In this document: one piece after another, positions 1-11,408 of the stretch
How the letters are laid out: each line of letters begins with the position of its first letter
Numbering within the stretch: position 1 is the first letter of the stretch
Assembly (NCBI GenBank): GCA_024220505.1
Contig: JAKZZE010000008.1
Coordinates: 682,001-746,000 of the forward strand
Direction: 5' to 3'
Source: Rhizopus arrhizus
Taxonomy: Eukaryota > Mucoromycota > Mucoromycetes > Mucorales > Rhizopodaceae
Length of the DNA: 64,000 nucleotides
Made by a program: the position numbers and the translations under genes
Notes under the pieces: generated by a model
Told to the model about the DNA's origin: nothing
Seen by the model: the letters and a program-made list of their open reading frames with translations, nothing else
Database searches by the model: none

Positions 1-1538
1 TTTGATTTCCGCATTTTGCCCTCAAAAATAAAAAAAAGAAAATATCGGTCTTTAAACAATGGAGAGAAATACGCTTTCCAAAAAAAGATCGTTTGTAAAA
101 AAAGACATTTCTTTAAAAATGTGAATAACTCCATGAATATTTACCCTACAAATAAAATAATAACATCGTTAAATTTCTTTATTTTTTTCGCATCTAAATC
201 TTTTTTCAAAATTCGAAAATGATCAATACAGCAAGATTTAATTTTTTTCACGAAAAAAAGTAACAATTTGTTACCCAAACGAAGAGCAATCTTGCGCAAT
301 CCGGTACCTAATTGGAACGATTATTTGCAGTGTGCAACCACTGCAAATAATAGTGTAAATTGGGTAACAAATCGTTTACCAATCTTGCGAAATAATTTAC
401 AATCGTGTACAATCAGGTAAGAGATTTATCCACGCACAGCCTCCTGTCTCTGCCACAAATCGTGTAAGTTATTGTTCGCCCTTTGGTTATGTGATGGTGC
501 AAGGTTTGTGGCCAACACAGGAGACTGTTGGGAGACTTTTTCGTTAACTGATCTTGCAAGGTGGACCTTTCATCAGTTACGTTGTGGCTCTTGTTTATTA
601 TCAATTTGACATCTAATGGTGCTTGGCAACCAATCACGCTTTGTAAATCATTACTTTATTTGTCTTTTCGCTCTTTTATAAACCACTCATATTGCTTTAT
701 ATACTTCTTTATGAACCACTTATATTGCTTTATATACTTCTTTATCGACCATTCATACTGCAATAAATATTGCTTTATATACACAAAAAAATAGGGATTT
801 TGTTTATAAAAAATAGCTTTATTTTTATTTGAATAAAATAATAATAACAAAATATGATATTTCTTTGCTCGTAGCGTTTTAACTGTGTACTTGACTTACC
901 TAATGTCACCAGAATAGCAGCATCTAATCTAAAAATACATCAATTAATCTCGTGGAACTCAAAAAGTTCTCAAAAGAAAAAAAAAAAGCAAGCTCAAGGA
1001 TTCTAGGATTCAAAGACACAAGGACCAGGGCACTTAAAGCAAAAGATGGAAGTACATCAGTACTTAAGAACCAAAGTAAAAACCAGGAAGGAAACAGAAA
1101 GAGGCCAAAGCAGAGCAGCATTTATCTATAATAATTATTAGCCATCGTATATATATCGTAAAAGCAATAGTACCTTTCTTTAGATAGACAAGGGGAAGAA
1201 AACTTGCTAAGCTTTTACCAATAAGTAAAAAAAAGGAAGCAGCAGGCATCTATAATAATTATTAGCTATTGAGTATATGTAGCAAAAGTAATAGTACCTT
1301 GCTTTGGATGGACCATAAAAAAAAAAGAAAAAAAAAAGATACCAGTCAAGCTTATACCAACAAATAAAAGAAGAAGCAACTACAATTCTGGGAAAGAGAC
1401 TTTATAAAGACTATTTAAACCATAAAAAAAGCAATCGATACATCTTTACTAAAGTACAAGTACCATTAGAATAGGAATAGAATACATATGTAATATTAAG
1501 AACTTACCTTTTATAAAAAAGAGAAGAAAAAAAAAGAA

Positions 1539-1573
<35 letters not shown>

Positions 1574-1650
1574 GTGCTTTTTTGTAGCTTTATTTTACCA
1601 ATGTTACACTTATTCACTGTCTATCTATATTAGAAAACAAAAACAATTGC
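1..1650. repeat. Tandem-array unit 1, left part (AT-rich, non-coding)
   Basis: This is the first part of a 2.7-kb unit that recurs from 8652 and again from 11409. It matches 8652-10420 closely apart from a block at about 353-620, where the units are unrelated. It holds long A, T and GAAAA runs, a copy of the text 'ctaatgtcaccagaatagc' near 900, and a hairpin at 319-352. Its short ORFs are A/T-run translations without family features and I do not call genes. The unit is broken at 1650 by El1 and resumes at 7609. Confidence 0.85.
319..352. repeat. Hairpin at the edge of the variable block, unit 1
   Basis: The arms cgattatttgcagtg and cactgcaaataat are inverted around a 6-base loop. The same hairpin with a shorter loop lies at 8969-9001 in unit 2, and one arm lies at 11731-11743 in unit 3. 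It marks the point where the otherwise similar units diverge. Confidence 0.75.
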
Positions 1651-2065
1651 TGATTTATCCAAGAATAGAAAGGAACAAGAGAGGACGAGACTCGATAAAG
1701 AGATTGTTTTATTTAATAAGAAAATGATACTCTATTTATACTTTTCATACACGGATAATATTTCATGTCATGGATTAATAATTAATGAGTATGATATAAC
1801 TGATGACAAATAGATAATGGTTACGTGTTCTTCCATTGTTATCTTTGTCATCATAAGCATTTATCCATAGAATACTCGTATATGATTGACTGCGATTGAC
1901 TGTGATTTAGTTCCTGGATTTAATATAATTTAACCGTGCAATTACGCAGCATCTTATCCTTAATGAAGATTATCCGAATTAACCTGTAGCCTATCTATTG
2001 GATATATTTTACATGTAGCTTATTAATACTGTTTTCATATCGAGTTATGAATGATGGATACATCA
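1651..2065 (-). repeat. El1 3' LTR
   Basis: 415 bp, TG...CA ends, same length as 7189-7603 with no difference seen by eye. A solo copy of the family in the opposite orientation lies at 58102-58515. Confidence 0.95.
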
Positions 2066-2080
2066 TTGCCCCCTTCCAGG
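2066..2080 (-). promoter_or_regulatory. El1 polypurine tract
   Basis: On the minus strand a G-rich run (plus strand ttgcccccttcc) directly abuts the 3' LTR, the standard place for plus-strand priming. El3 has the same sequence at 28091-28102, extending into ccaggttg in both, although their LTRs differ. Confidence 0.75.
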
Positions 2081-2271
2081 TTGGAACAACCGATGAGCAT
2101 CATGAATAACGAAGAGTACAGAGATCATATCCAATATGATTGCGTAGGCTGTTTATATTAAAGACGTAAGTGTAGAGGAAAGAGAGAGTATGCTCTTCTG
2201 GTATATAATCGATAAAAACCCAAAAAACCTGTTGAGGAAAAAAGTAATGGGAAAAGATCATATTCAGTTCG

Positions 2272-5200
2272 TTACTTTGTCTTGTTTCGTTTGTTAAAAT
2301 TATTAGTCTTGGTTGGAACATTGGTATGAGATGAGCGTTTACGTTTGCCAATGTTATTATTGACGTTACGTCTTGCCCAGTACTGTTCTATCATACTCAT
2401 GTCATCAAAACTTGAGGCAGGTTCCCAGGTATCATATTCTGGAGGATAACCTTTCCATCTTACTAGGTATTTATAATTACTAGTGTTATTTCCTTTATGT
2501 TGGATAATTGCCTGCACATCGTACTGTTGTTGGTCAGCGCGATTATTAACAACGTTGTCTGTAGAGATGAGTTTGATGTGCGAGGTAGGTACGTCGCGCG
2601 ATAATAATGTACCTGTTTTATCCGTCAAAATGTAGCTACCATTTTTTGTGACTCCATGTACGACAAAGGGGCCCTCGTACCTTGGGTCAGTTTTACTATT
2701 TCTATTCACATTTTTTATCATAACTTCGCTATTAGTAGGAAATTGTTGATTTACAATGCGGTGCTTCTTTGTAAAATACTCGTTGTCAGTTCTTTGAGTA
2801 GTCATAATACGGTTACGTATAGCAGGGATTACTATGTTGTTCATATTGTCTAATTTATTTTCTAGTGCTTTAGCATACTGCTGACTAGAGTTAGGTATTG
2901 AGGATTGTGCATTGGAATAATCCTGAAATTCATTTGGTTGTCTATTATACATAAGCACAAATGGTCTGGAATGATGTAATCTAGAATATTTGCAATTCAT
3001 AGCATATTGAATACTAGGAAGGAAAAGATTCCACTCGTCTTTCTTGCCTTGTAATCTTTTAACAAGAGCTCGTTTGGCTATTCCAACAAACGATTCGTTA
3101 GTCGAATTACCCAATGGGTTATAAGGCAGTGAAAGTCTATGGTCAATACCACAGGTTTCCATTAATGAATTAAATATTTCATTAGTGAATTCTGTACCGT
3201 TATCTGAACTAAGCTTTTTGGGCCAACCAAAAGTGCAAAAGATATCTCTAAGTTCATTAGCTATGGATACTGCAGTTTTATCCATTAATGGTCTTAGAAT
3301 TGTAAATCTTGTGAAGAGATCAACTAGGACTAAAATGAAATTATGTCCTTCTGTTGATGTAATGTTCAGGGTACCGAGGTCAATACAGACGTGATCAAAA
3401 GGACCATCTGGTAGAATACTACGGGGAGGGTGATACCCGTGTTTGCCAATATTAAATTGTTGACATTCAGGACAATTGGATACTAGCTGCAATGCATCTT
3501 TTTTAATATTAATCCAGTGCAAATTATCATTGTGGATTGTCTTTACAATAGCATCAGCCCCAAAGTGTCCAAGTAGATGTGCCTTTAATAATAGGTTATG
3601 ACGTTCCTCTTCTGGTGGTGTCATGTAGTCTACTAGTTGTACAGCTCTTTGTTTTATGTTTGTACTGTTGTCTGTAGTACGTTTGCTCTGTGACTTTGTA
3701 TTTTTATTTTTTATGGAAAGTTGCTGAGGATTATTATCTCCCCCCAGTCTTTTTTCCGTATCGTCTGAAAAAAGACGAGAAAGTGAATCCGGCAACACAT
3801 TTTCAATTCCTGGACGATGGATTACTTTGAATGTATAGTTGAAAATAGTTTCGAACCAATTCAGCATCATGGGATTAGGAATGTTTTGTGTGCCAAGATA
3901 GACCAAACTTTTATGATCAGTATACAGCGTGAATTGAGATCCATACAACCACTTGTGAAATCTTTCAAAAAGATAACAGATGGCTAACAGCTCTCGTTTA
4001 GTTGTCGAGTAGTTCATTTCTGACTTCGACAGTGCTCTTGCTGCGAATCCAATATAGCGAGTTTTATCGTCAATAATTTGATAAAGTACACCGCCAATTC
4101 CTGTGTTGCTAGCATCTGTAGCTAGCTGTAATTCATGACGCATGTCAGGTATAGACAGAACAGGAGCATTAGATAAGGCTGTCTGTATATTTCGAAAAGC
4201 CTGTAGATATTTGTCAGTCCAAATGTGTTCCAATGAACCTTCGTTACGTAGTTTATCTAACGGTGCGGTCATGGTAGAGAAATTTGGGAGATGACTTCGA
4301 AAATAATTAGCGAGGCCTAGAAAGCGTTGTATATCTTTTCCAGTTTTTGGTATTGGCCATGCTAAAGCATTTGCAACCTTTCTGCTATCCAATGAGAGAC
4401 TATTGTGACTAATAGTGAAGCCTAGGATGTTTACCGAAGTTTGCATAAAGTGACATTTATCAACGTTAAGAATAAATTTAGCTGATGTAAGTCGTTCGAT
4501 GACAGTAGTTACGCATTTGATATGTTCCTCAATATCGGGTCCAGTACCGATAGTTAAATCATCAATGAAACATGTAACGTATGGCAAGTCATGTAAGAGG
4601 GTAGTTAGCACACGTTGAAAGTGATTTGGTATAGGGGTCAAACCGAATGGTGCTCTACAAAATTGATATTGTTGACCGTTAAATGTAAAAGCTGTAAGGG
4701 CTCTATGCTCATCAGCTAGAGGTAACCGATGAAAAGCTTGTTTGAGGTCAAGTACTGTAAATAGTGTCGCAGCACTCATTTTTTGATGCAACTCAGCTAT
4801 CAATGGTAATTGAAAGCGGTCGGTACGATCTTTAATGAGTATTGCATTGATATGTCTGGGGTCTATACACACCCGTACATCGTCACTATAATTACCATTA
4901 GCATCCTTCTTACGTACAGTCAACAAAGGAGAGTTAAATGCAGTATTAGGAGGGGCTATTTCAATTACACCATCTGCTAACCATTTGTCAACCTGTTCTT
5001 GTACTTTAGGCTGGATTGACAGTGCAATAGGATACTGCCGTCTATAAGTGGTTTTACCTGGTTCAGTTTCCAAGCGAACTATCGCTTCAGGTAGAGGACA
5101 TGCAGACGTGCTAGGGATCTTAGCATTGGCGCTCAAATATGGCTGTAATGCGTCCATAAGTTGTTCACGCTGTTGGTGAGTACCAGCGGGTGACTTATTA

Positions 5201-7137
5201 GGTTTGATAGGTGAAGGGTCTATTGGATCAGGTATTGTAGAGATATTAGGACTATCCCACGTAACAGCTAAACCTGTCAAGTTAATGTTTAACTTAGGCA
5301 TAAGATCTGTACCAATACAAATAGGTATATCCTTATCAAACTTAAAAATTTCAAATTCATGTAAGACATTGATTCCGTTATAAAATACTTTTATTTGATC
5401 TGTAATAGCAGTTCTAGGTACCAAGGTATTCAAACTAGCTAATTGTAATTTTCCTGAAACAGGAAAAGTTCTAACGTTTATAATTTTTGCTAGGTCAGGA
5501 GAGATCGTAGAAGTATTACACCCAGTATCAACCAAAGCCCAAGTACGGACATTTTCTATAGTGATGGGTACAAAAAAGGAATCAGTACGTTTGTTATTAA
5601 AACTGTGAAGTTTTGTATTAAACGGTTGCAACTTACATAATGATGAGTAGTAGTGGATGTCCTTGACGGCTTCATCGTCAAGATCCTGTTCTTCATCGTG
5701 GCTTTGTTGGTTGGCAGGGTTATATTTAGAAGCCTTTGTACCCATTGGTTTATCTTCACTGCCAGTCAACTGAAGTGAGCGGAATGCCCTGGTTATGGTA
5801 GGTGCAGTAGAGGAGGAGGAAGAGGCAGAACCAGCAGAAAGAGGTTGATTCCTTTTAGGGCAAACATTTAAATGCTCCCTAGTAAAAGGAGCGTTGCATT
5901 TAAAGCAACGCTTGCTAGATGTCTCTTTGTTCATATTGCCAGCAATTCCGAGTTCCTGAGCCTTTTTACAACGATCTGTTGTGTGGTTGCACTTTCCATG
6001 GATGATACAAGTCCTTCCATCCGTACGGTGGTTTCTTTTATGAATACCACTGGGAGGGTTCAACCCGTTGACTTGAGAGGGTTGGTTATTGAATTTTTTA
6101 GTTGACATATGGGGCAAGGTCTGTTGTTTCGTATGAAACTTTCTTGCGATACTAGAAAGGAGGTTTATGTCATTCCTTGCCTCCTGATCAAGACTGACGA
6201 TGGCCATGTTGACATGATTTTGGAGGCTACTAGTGAGGGAGTTCACAAACAAAATAGCCAAAAAATCATCAGCTACGGGAGTGGCTTCACGCTTGAGTTT
6301 CAAAAAGCGGTCAGTGTATTTTTCCACAGACTCATCAGGCTGCATACTGATGGTTAACAGCTCTCTTGAGGCGTGGGCTTGGGCCTCAGTGGATTCGATG
6401 CCATATTTCAAGGTTAATTGTTCCTTGAATATGGTCCAAGATAAATTCTTCTTTACCCGTAATTCATCATACCAAGAACGTTGAGTATGGGTAAGTGAGA
6501 AAGGGATGAGGCGCTGCCAATGCACCTGTACATCCAAGCGGTACGCAAAGAGGATATCCTCAAAACGTCGGATACAGTCAGCAATGTCTTTAAAGACGGG
6601 CAATGCTGAGTTCTCTACATTACCAGTGTACTGAAACAAAGGTAAGTTTTGAGGAACCACTGTAGGTTGACTGTTAGAACCGTTAATGGCAGAGCCATTG
6701 GTTTGTATAGTCAAGTTATTAGCCATTTTTGCTTGCAAGTCCAACAAGGAGGCCAAGATGGTAGACTTGGTCGTATATTCGCGGGAAAGGTTAGCAAGTT
6801 GCTTTCCTGTAAGCTCTTGACCCGTGATAGCCGCAGCAATTTGTTCTACCTGTTTCGTCAAAGTCTGGACGGTAGCCGTCAAATTACGACTACCCGAGAC
6901 CTGAGAAGGTGGTGCTGCGCCACTGCCCTTGACACCAGCGAGTGGAGAGGCCATAGCCCTGGGTTCAACTTCTTCCATCTCTATATCTTCTGTAATAGAG
7001 TTTGGAGATCCAGTAAGAGGAAGTTCGATCCCATTAACCATGGAGGGCTTTTCAAGTCTAGGACCAATGAAAGCAGGGTCACTTTCAGAAAGAAGGGTTT
7101 CTTCGTTGTAAGCCAAAAGATTAGAGTTGATAGACAT
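2272..7137 (-). CDS. El1 Gag-Pol polyprotein (single ORF)
   Basis: This is an uninterrupted ORF of about 1621 residues from ATG 7137. The frame stays open upstream into the LTR, so I chose the first ATG after it. Domains in order, by rough residue: Gag, with a CX2HX4HX4C knuckle and a second CX2CX7HX3C knuckle; aspartic protease with VDTG near 537; RT with catalytic FIDD near 858; RNase H with ATDAS near 1005; integrase with an HHCC zinc finger near 1190 and D, SDNG and NES signatures, the last near 1349; and a C-terminal chromodomain (LVRWKGY...DTWEP) near 1540-1582. The family role is reverse transcription and integration, with the chromodomain probably binding histone marks. Related elements here have a stop just before the protease; El1 has GAA there. 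All catalytic motifs look intact. Confidence 0.95.
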   Translation of the reverse strand: MSINSNLLAYNEETLLSESDPAFIGPRLEKPSMVNGIELPLTGSPNSITEDIEMEEVEPRAMASPLAGVKGSGAAPPSQVSGSRNLTATVQTLTKQVEQIAAAITGQELTGKQLANLSREYTTKSTILASLLDLQAKMANNLTIQTNGSAINGSNSQPTVVPQNLPLFQYTGNVENSALPVFKDIADCIRRFEDILFAYRLDVQVHWQRLIPFSLTHTQRSWYDELRVKKNLSWTIFKEQLTLKYGIESTEAQAHASRELLTISMQPDESVEKYTDRFLKLKREATPVADDFLAILFVNSLTSSLQNHVNMAIVSLDQEARNDINLLSSIARKFHTKQQTLPHMSTKKFNNQPSQVNGLNPPSGIHKRNHRTDGRTCIIHGKCNHTTDRCKKAQELGIAGNMNKETSSKRCFKCNAPFTREHLNVCPKRNQPLSAGSASSSSSTAPTITRAFRSLQLTGSEDKPMGTKASKYNPANQQSHDEEQDLDDEAVKDIHYYSSLCKLQPFNTKLHSFNNKRTDSFFVPITIENVRTWALVDTGCNTSTISPDLAKIINVRTFPVSGKLQLASLNTLVPRTAITDQIKVFYNGINVLHEFEIFKFDKDIPICIGTDLMPKLNINLTGLAVTWDSPNISTIPDPIDPSPIKPNKSPAGTHQQREQLMDALQPYLSANAKIPSTSACPLPEAIVRLETEPGKTTYRRQYPIALSIQPKVQEQVDKWLADGVIEIAPPNTAFNSPLLTVRKKDANGNYSDDVRVCIDPRHINAILIKDRTDRFQLPLIAELHQKMSAATLFTVLDLKQAFHRLPLADEHRALTAFTFNGQQYQFCRAPFGLTPIPNHFQRVLTTLLHDLPYVTCFIDDLTIGTGPDIEEHIKCVTTVIERLTSAKFILNVDKCHFMQTSVNILGFTISHNSLSLDSRKVANALAWPIPKTGKDIQRFLGLANYFRSHLPNFSTMTAPLDKLRNEGSLEHIWTDKYLQAFRNIQTALSNAPVLSIPDMRHELQLATDASNTGIGGVLYQIIDDKTRYIGFAARALSKSEMNYSTTKRELLAICYLFERFHKWLYGSQFTLYTDHKSLVYLGTQNIPNPMMLNWFETIFNYTFKVIHRPGIENVLPDSLSRLFSDDTEKRLGGDNNPQQLSIKNKNTKSQSKRTTDNSTNIKQRAVQLVDYMTPPEEERHNLLLKAHLLGHFGADAIVKTIHNDNLHWINIKKDALQLVSNCPECQQFNIGKHGYHPPRSILPDGPFDHVCIDLGTLNITSTEGHNFILVLVDLFTRFTILRPLMDKTAVSIANELRDIFCTFGWPKKLSSDNGTEFTNEIFNSLMETCGIDHRLSLPYNPLGNSTNESFVGIAKRALVKRLQGKKDEWNLFLPSIQYAMNCKYSRLHHSRPFVLMYNRQPNEFQDYSNAQSSIPNSSQQYAKALENKLDNMNNIVIPAIRNRIMTTQRTDNEYFTKKHRIVNQQFPTNSEVMIKNVNRNSKTDPRYEGPFVVHGVTKNGSYILTDKTGTLLSRDVPTSHIKLISTDNVVNNRADQQQYDVQAIIQHKGNNTSNYKYLVRWKGYPPEYDTWEPASSFDDMSMIEQYWARRNVNNNIGKRKRSSHTNVPTKTNNFNKRNKTK

Positions 7138-7161
7138 GTTTGAGAATAGCGTAGTAATAAT

Positions 7162-7188
7162 AGAGTAAAGAGAATTCGTCAAAAAAAA
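7162..7188 (-). promoter_or_regulatory. El1 primer-binding region, without a TGG start
   Basis: On the minus strand the sequence after the 5' LTR is eight T then gacgaattct. A tRNA-type primer site would normally begin TGG next to the LTR. El3 and El4 keep the T run and gaattct at the same place. Which primer is used is not clear from the sequence. Confidence 0.45.
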
Positions 7189-7603
7189 TGATTTATCCAA
7201 GAATAGAAAGGAACAAGAGAGGACGAGACTCGATAAAGAGATTGTTTTATTTAATAAGAAAATGATACTCTATTTATACTTTTCATACACGGATAATATT
7301 TCATGTCATGGATTAATAATTAATGAGTATGATATAACTGATGACAAATAGATAATGGTTACGTGTTCTTCCATTGTTATCTTTGTCATCATAAGCATTT
7401 ATCCATAGAATACTCGTATATGATTGACTGCGATTGACTGTGATTTAGTTCCTGGATTTAATATAATTTAACCGTGCAATTACGCAGCATCTTATCCTTA
7501 ATGAAGATTATCCGAATTAACCTGTAGCCTATCTATTGGATATATTTTACATGTAGCTTATTAATACTGTTTTCATATCGAGTTATGAATGATGGATACA
7601 TCA
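7189..7603 (-). repeat. El1 5' LTR
   Basis: 415 bp, TG...CA, paired with 1651-2065 and followed by the attgc duplication. Confidence 0.95.
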
Positions 7604-7608
7604 ATTGC

Positions 7609-8651
7609 TTTTCATGTAGTTTACATTTAATGGTATCCCAAAAGATAACTTATACATTGCTTGAACAAGTTTTATTACTGGAATGCAATATGTTTAGGAG
7701 GAAGGTTATTATTTTATTTTATTTTATTTTTTTTACTTGAAATAAAAAAAAAAGTCGGTATCTTAACAAATTATAGCAGAAAAACAACTTCTTTTTTTTT
7801 TCTCCCTAGTTTTGTTTCATGGAATACACTAGATGCCAAAGGCATAAAACAAAAAAAAAGGAAAGCTCAAGCACTGGTCAAATGTAAGCTTATAAAAAAG
7901 TAATAACAACCAAGTCTAATGTCGGTTTCTTTTTTTTTTTTTTTTTTTACATTAGGAATTCCTAATGGGACACATTCGGATGACGAACATGAACCTCATG
8001 AGCAAAGTTTTTCGCTTTAACACGATAAAACTATAAGAATATCAAACTTATATTACTGCTTGTTGTTAAAAAGCCCTTTTTGATAAAGAAAGTTGACAAT
8101 GTTAACATCTCTAATGGCTGATGGCTAATGGCTAATTGCAAATTACACCCATCTGCAAATACAAAGTAAGTAATGAACTAATATAAGCTTAAAAACATAT
8201 ATTCTTTTGTATTATTTGTCATAAAAAATAATAAAGTAATCTCTTTACTTGAAACCAAAAAAATTGTGCTTGTATTTGTTAATTATAACTGCCTTGCAAC
8301 AAAATGTGAGCAGAGCTTCTTTACTTTTTATTCTTTTGAGAATATACACGTATTCTTTTGTTATAATGTAAAAGCATTTGTATTTTTATAAAACATATTT
8401 GTTCTTAGATTATTGTTTTCATTTGAATAAGGAATCTTTTATTGCTATGCTCTTTTTTTTTTTTCACTAGGTCTTTTTTTTAACTTTGTCTTTTTTTTTT
8501 TACTTTTAATCTTTCAGCTTCTTTTTTTTTTTTTTTTACTAAACGCAACTATTTTGTTACGCCCTGTTACACATTGCTAATGAGCTACGCTAAAGATCAC
8601 AGATTGCCTTCCTAATATGTATTCTTCTGTACAAAATAATCGCACGGTGCT
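7609..8651. repeat. Tandem-array unit 1, right part
   Basis: This continues unit 1 after El1. It matches 10420-11408 with many small differences, mostly in the length of T and A runs. Both copies contain gaattcctaatgggacacat and a short repeated 'ctaatggct' tract. I see no coding region or RNA gene in it. Confidence 0.85.
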
Positions 8652-11408
8652 TTTGATTTCCGCATTTTGCCCTCAAAAATAAAAAAAAGAAAATATCGGT
8701 CTTTAAACAATGGAGAGAAATACGCTTTCCAAAAAAAGATCGTTTGTAAAAAAAAACATTTCTTTAAAAATGTGAATAACTCCATGAATATTTACCCTAC
8801 AAATAAAATAATAACATCGTTAAATTTCTTTATTTTTTTCGCATCTAAATCTTTTTTCAAAATTCGAAAATGATCAATGCAGCAAGATTTAATTTTTTTC
8901 ACGAAAAAAAGTAGCAATTTGTTACCCAAACGAAGAGCAATCTTGCGCAATCCGGTACCTAATTGGAACGATTATTTGCAGTGAACCACTGCAAATAATC
9001 GTGCAAACTCTGCACACTGTTAATTTTTAACAATATGCTTTTCTGTTTAACGATGCCAAAAGCTGTGATTGAATGGGTATTTATGCCGACGTCAATATCG
9101 GCACCCTTTAAGGACCTAAATGTCTGTCAATATATTCTGCGTCTCTGTATGGTGCCGATATTAACGAAAATGATGATCCATAGCTCTAAGTAGATTTATA
9201 CAGACCCAATTGTCGTTCTGCGAAGGCGTCTCTCTTGTTAGCTGCTTTACATAGTCTATTCTACGTTATAAATAGTTTGGCAACCAATGATACTTTTTAA
9301 ATTATTACTTTATTTGTCTTTTTACTCTTTATAAACCATGCATATTGCCTTATATACTTCTTTATGAACCACTCATATTGCTTTATATACTTCTTTACCG
9401 ACCATTCATATTGAAATAAATATTGCTTTATATATACAAAAAAATAGGGATTTTGTTTATAAAAAATACTTTTTTTTATTTAAATAAAATAATAATAATA
9501 CATAGTATTTCTTTGCTTGTAGCGTTTTAACTGTGTACTTGACTTACCTAATGTCACCAGAATAGCAGCATCTAATCTAAAAATACATCAATTAATCTCG
9601 TGGAACTCAAAAAGTTTTCAAAAGAAAAAAAAAAAAAAAAAGCCAAGCTCAAGGATTCAGAGACACAAGGATTCAAGGATTCAAGGATTCAAGGACTTGG
9701 GTAATTAAAGCAAAAGAAGGAAATACATCAGTACTTAAGAACTAAAGTAAAAACCATGATAGAAACAGAAAGAGGCCAAAGCAGAGCAGCACTCATCTAT
9801 AATGATTATTAGCTATCGTGTATGTATCGTAAAAGCAATAGTACCTTTCTTTAGATAGACAAGGGGAAGAAAACTTGCTGAGCTTTTACCAATAAGTAAA
9901 AAAAAGGAAGCAGTACGTATCTATAATAATTATTAGCTATGATGGATATGTAATAAAAGTAATAGTACCTTTAGATGGGCTAAGAGAAAAAAACTAGCTA
10001 AGCGTATACTCACAAGTAAAAAAAGCAGCAGGCATCTATAATAATTATTAGCTATGATGGATATGTAATAAAAGTAATAGTACCTTGCTTTAGATGGACC
10101 ATGAAAAAAAAAAGAAAAGAAAAAAAAGATACCAGTCAAGCCTATACCAACAAGTAAAAGAAGAAGCAATAATAATCCTGGGAAAAAGACTTTATAAAGG
10201 CCATTTAGACTATAAAGAAAGAAATCAATACAATATTACTAAAGTACAAGTACCGTTAGAACAGGAATACAATTTATATAATATTAAGAACTTACCTTTT
10301 ATAAAAAAGAGAAGAAAAAAAAAAGAAAAAAAAAAAAAAAAGAGAAGTGCTTTTTTGTAGCCTTATTTTACCAATGTTACACTTATTCACTGTCTATCCA
10401 TATTAGAAAACAAAAACAGTTGCTTTTCATGTAGTCTGTATTTAATGGTATCCCAAAAGATAACTTATACATTGCTTGAGTAAGTTTTATTACTTGCGTG
10501 CAATATCTTTAACGTGGAGGATATTATTTTTTCTTTTCTTTTTTTTTTTTTTTTTTTTTTCTCCCTTGTTTTGTTTCATGGAATACACTAAATGTCAAAG
10601 GTACAAAAGATAAAATAGAATGCTCAAGTATTGATCATATGTAAGTTTATAAAAAAAAATAATAACAACCAAGTCTAATGTCGGGTTCTTTTTTTTTTTT
10701 TTTTTTTTTTTTTACATTAGGAATTCCTAATGGGACACATTCGGATGACGAACATGAACCTCATGAGCAAAGTTGTTCTTTCCAACACGATAAAACTATA
10801 AGAATGTCAAACTTATATTACTGCTTGTTGTTGAAAAGTTTTTTTTGGTAAAGGAAGTTGGCAATGTTAACATCTCTAATGGCTAATGGCTAATGGCAAA
10901 TTACACCCATGTGCAAACATAAAGTAAGTAATGAACTAGTATAAGCTTAAAAACATATATTCTTTTATATTATTTGTCATAAAAAAAATAATAAAGCACT
11001 TTATTTACTTGAAAAACAAAAAAAAACTGTGCATGTATCTATTAATTATAACTGCCTTGTAACAAGATGTTAACAAAGCCTCTTTTTTTTTTATTCTTTT
11101 TAGAATATACACATAATCTTTTGTTACAATGTAAAAGCATTTGTATTTTTATAAAACATGTTTACTGTTAGGTTATTGTTTTCATTTGAATAAGTAACAT
11201 TTTATTGCTATGCCCTTTTTTTTTTTTTCACTAGGTCTTTTTTTTAACTTTGTCTTTTTTTTTTTACTTTTAATTTTTCAGCTTCTTTTTTTTTCCCAAA
11301 CGCAACTATTTTGTTACATTCTGTTACACGTTTCTAATGAGCTAAGCTAAAAAGCACAGACTGCCTTCCTAATATGTATTCTTCTGTACAAAATAATCGC
11401 ACGGTGCT
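8652..11408. repeat. Tandem-array unit 2, uninterrupted (about 2757 bp)
   Basis: This complete unit runs from the tttgatttccgcattttgcc start to the same string at 11409. Unit 1 without El1 is about 2693 bp. Conserved flanks surround a block at about 9002-9280 with no similarity to unit 1's block. Homopolymer runs of 20 or more T occur near 10540 and 10690. No gene was recognised. Confidence 0.9.
8969..9001. repeat. Perfect 15-bp hairpin, unit 2
   Basis: Arms cgattatttgcagtg and cactgcaaataatcg are perfect inverses around a 3-base loop (aac). It is followed at once by the block that differs between units. Confidence 0.85.

Larger units (their letters stand above)
1651..7603 (-). mobile_element. 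El1: complete Ty3/gypsy chromodomain retrotransposon
   Basis: The element is 5953 bp with two 415-bp LTRs, flanked by the 5-bp duplication attgc (1646-1650 and 7604-7608). It interrupts a tandem-array unit that can be read through once the element is removed. One long ORF encodes Gag, protease, RT, RNase H, integrase and chromodomain. The LTRs look identical by eye, so the insertion is recent and the element may be active (inference). Confidence 0.95.

Noticed and set aside
16..222. 68-codon plus-strand ORF, repeated at 8667-8873
   Set aside because: Lies in A/T-run sequence of the tandem unit, Lys/Phe/Asn-rich, no start context or domain; conserved only because the whole unit is repeated.
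6649..7143. 164-codon plus ORF
   Set aside because: Antisense to El1 Gag, which has clear domain support.
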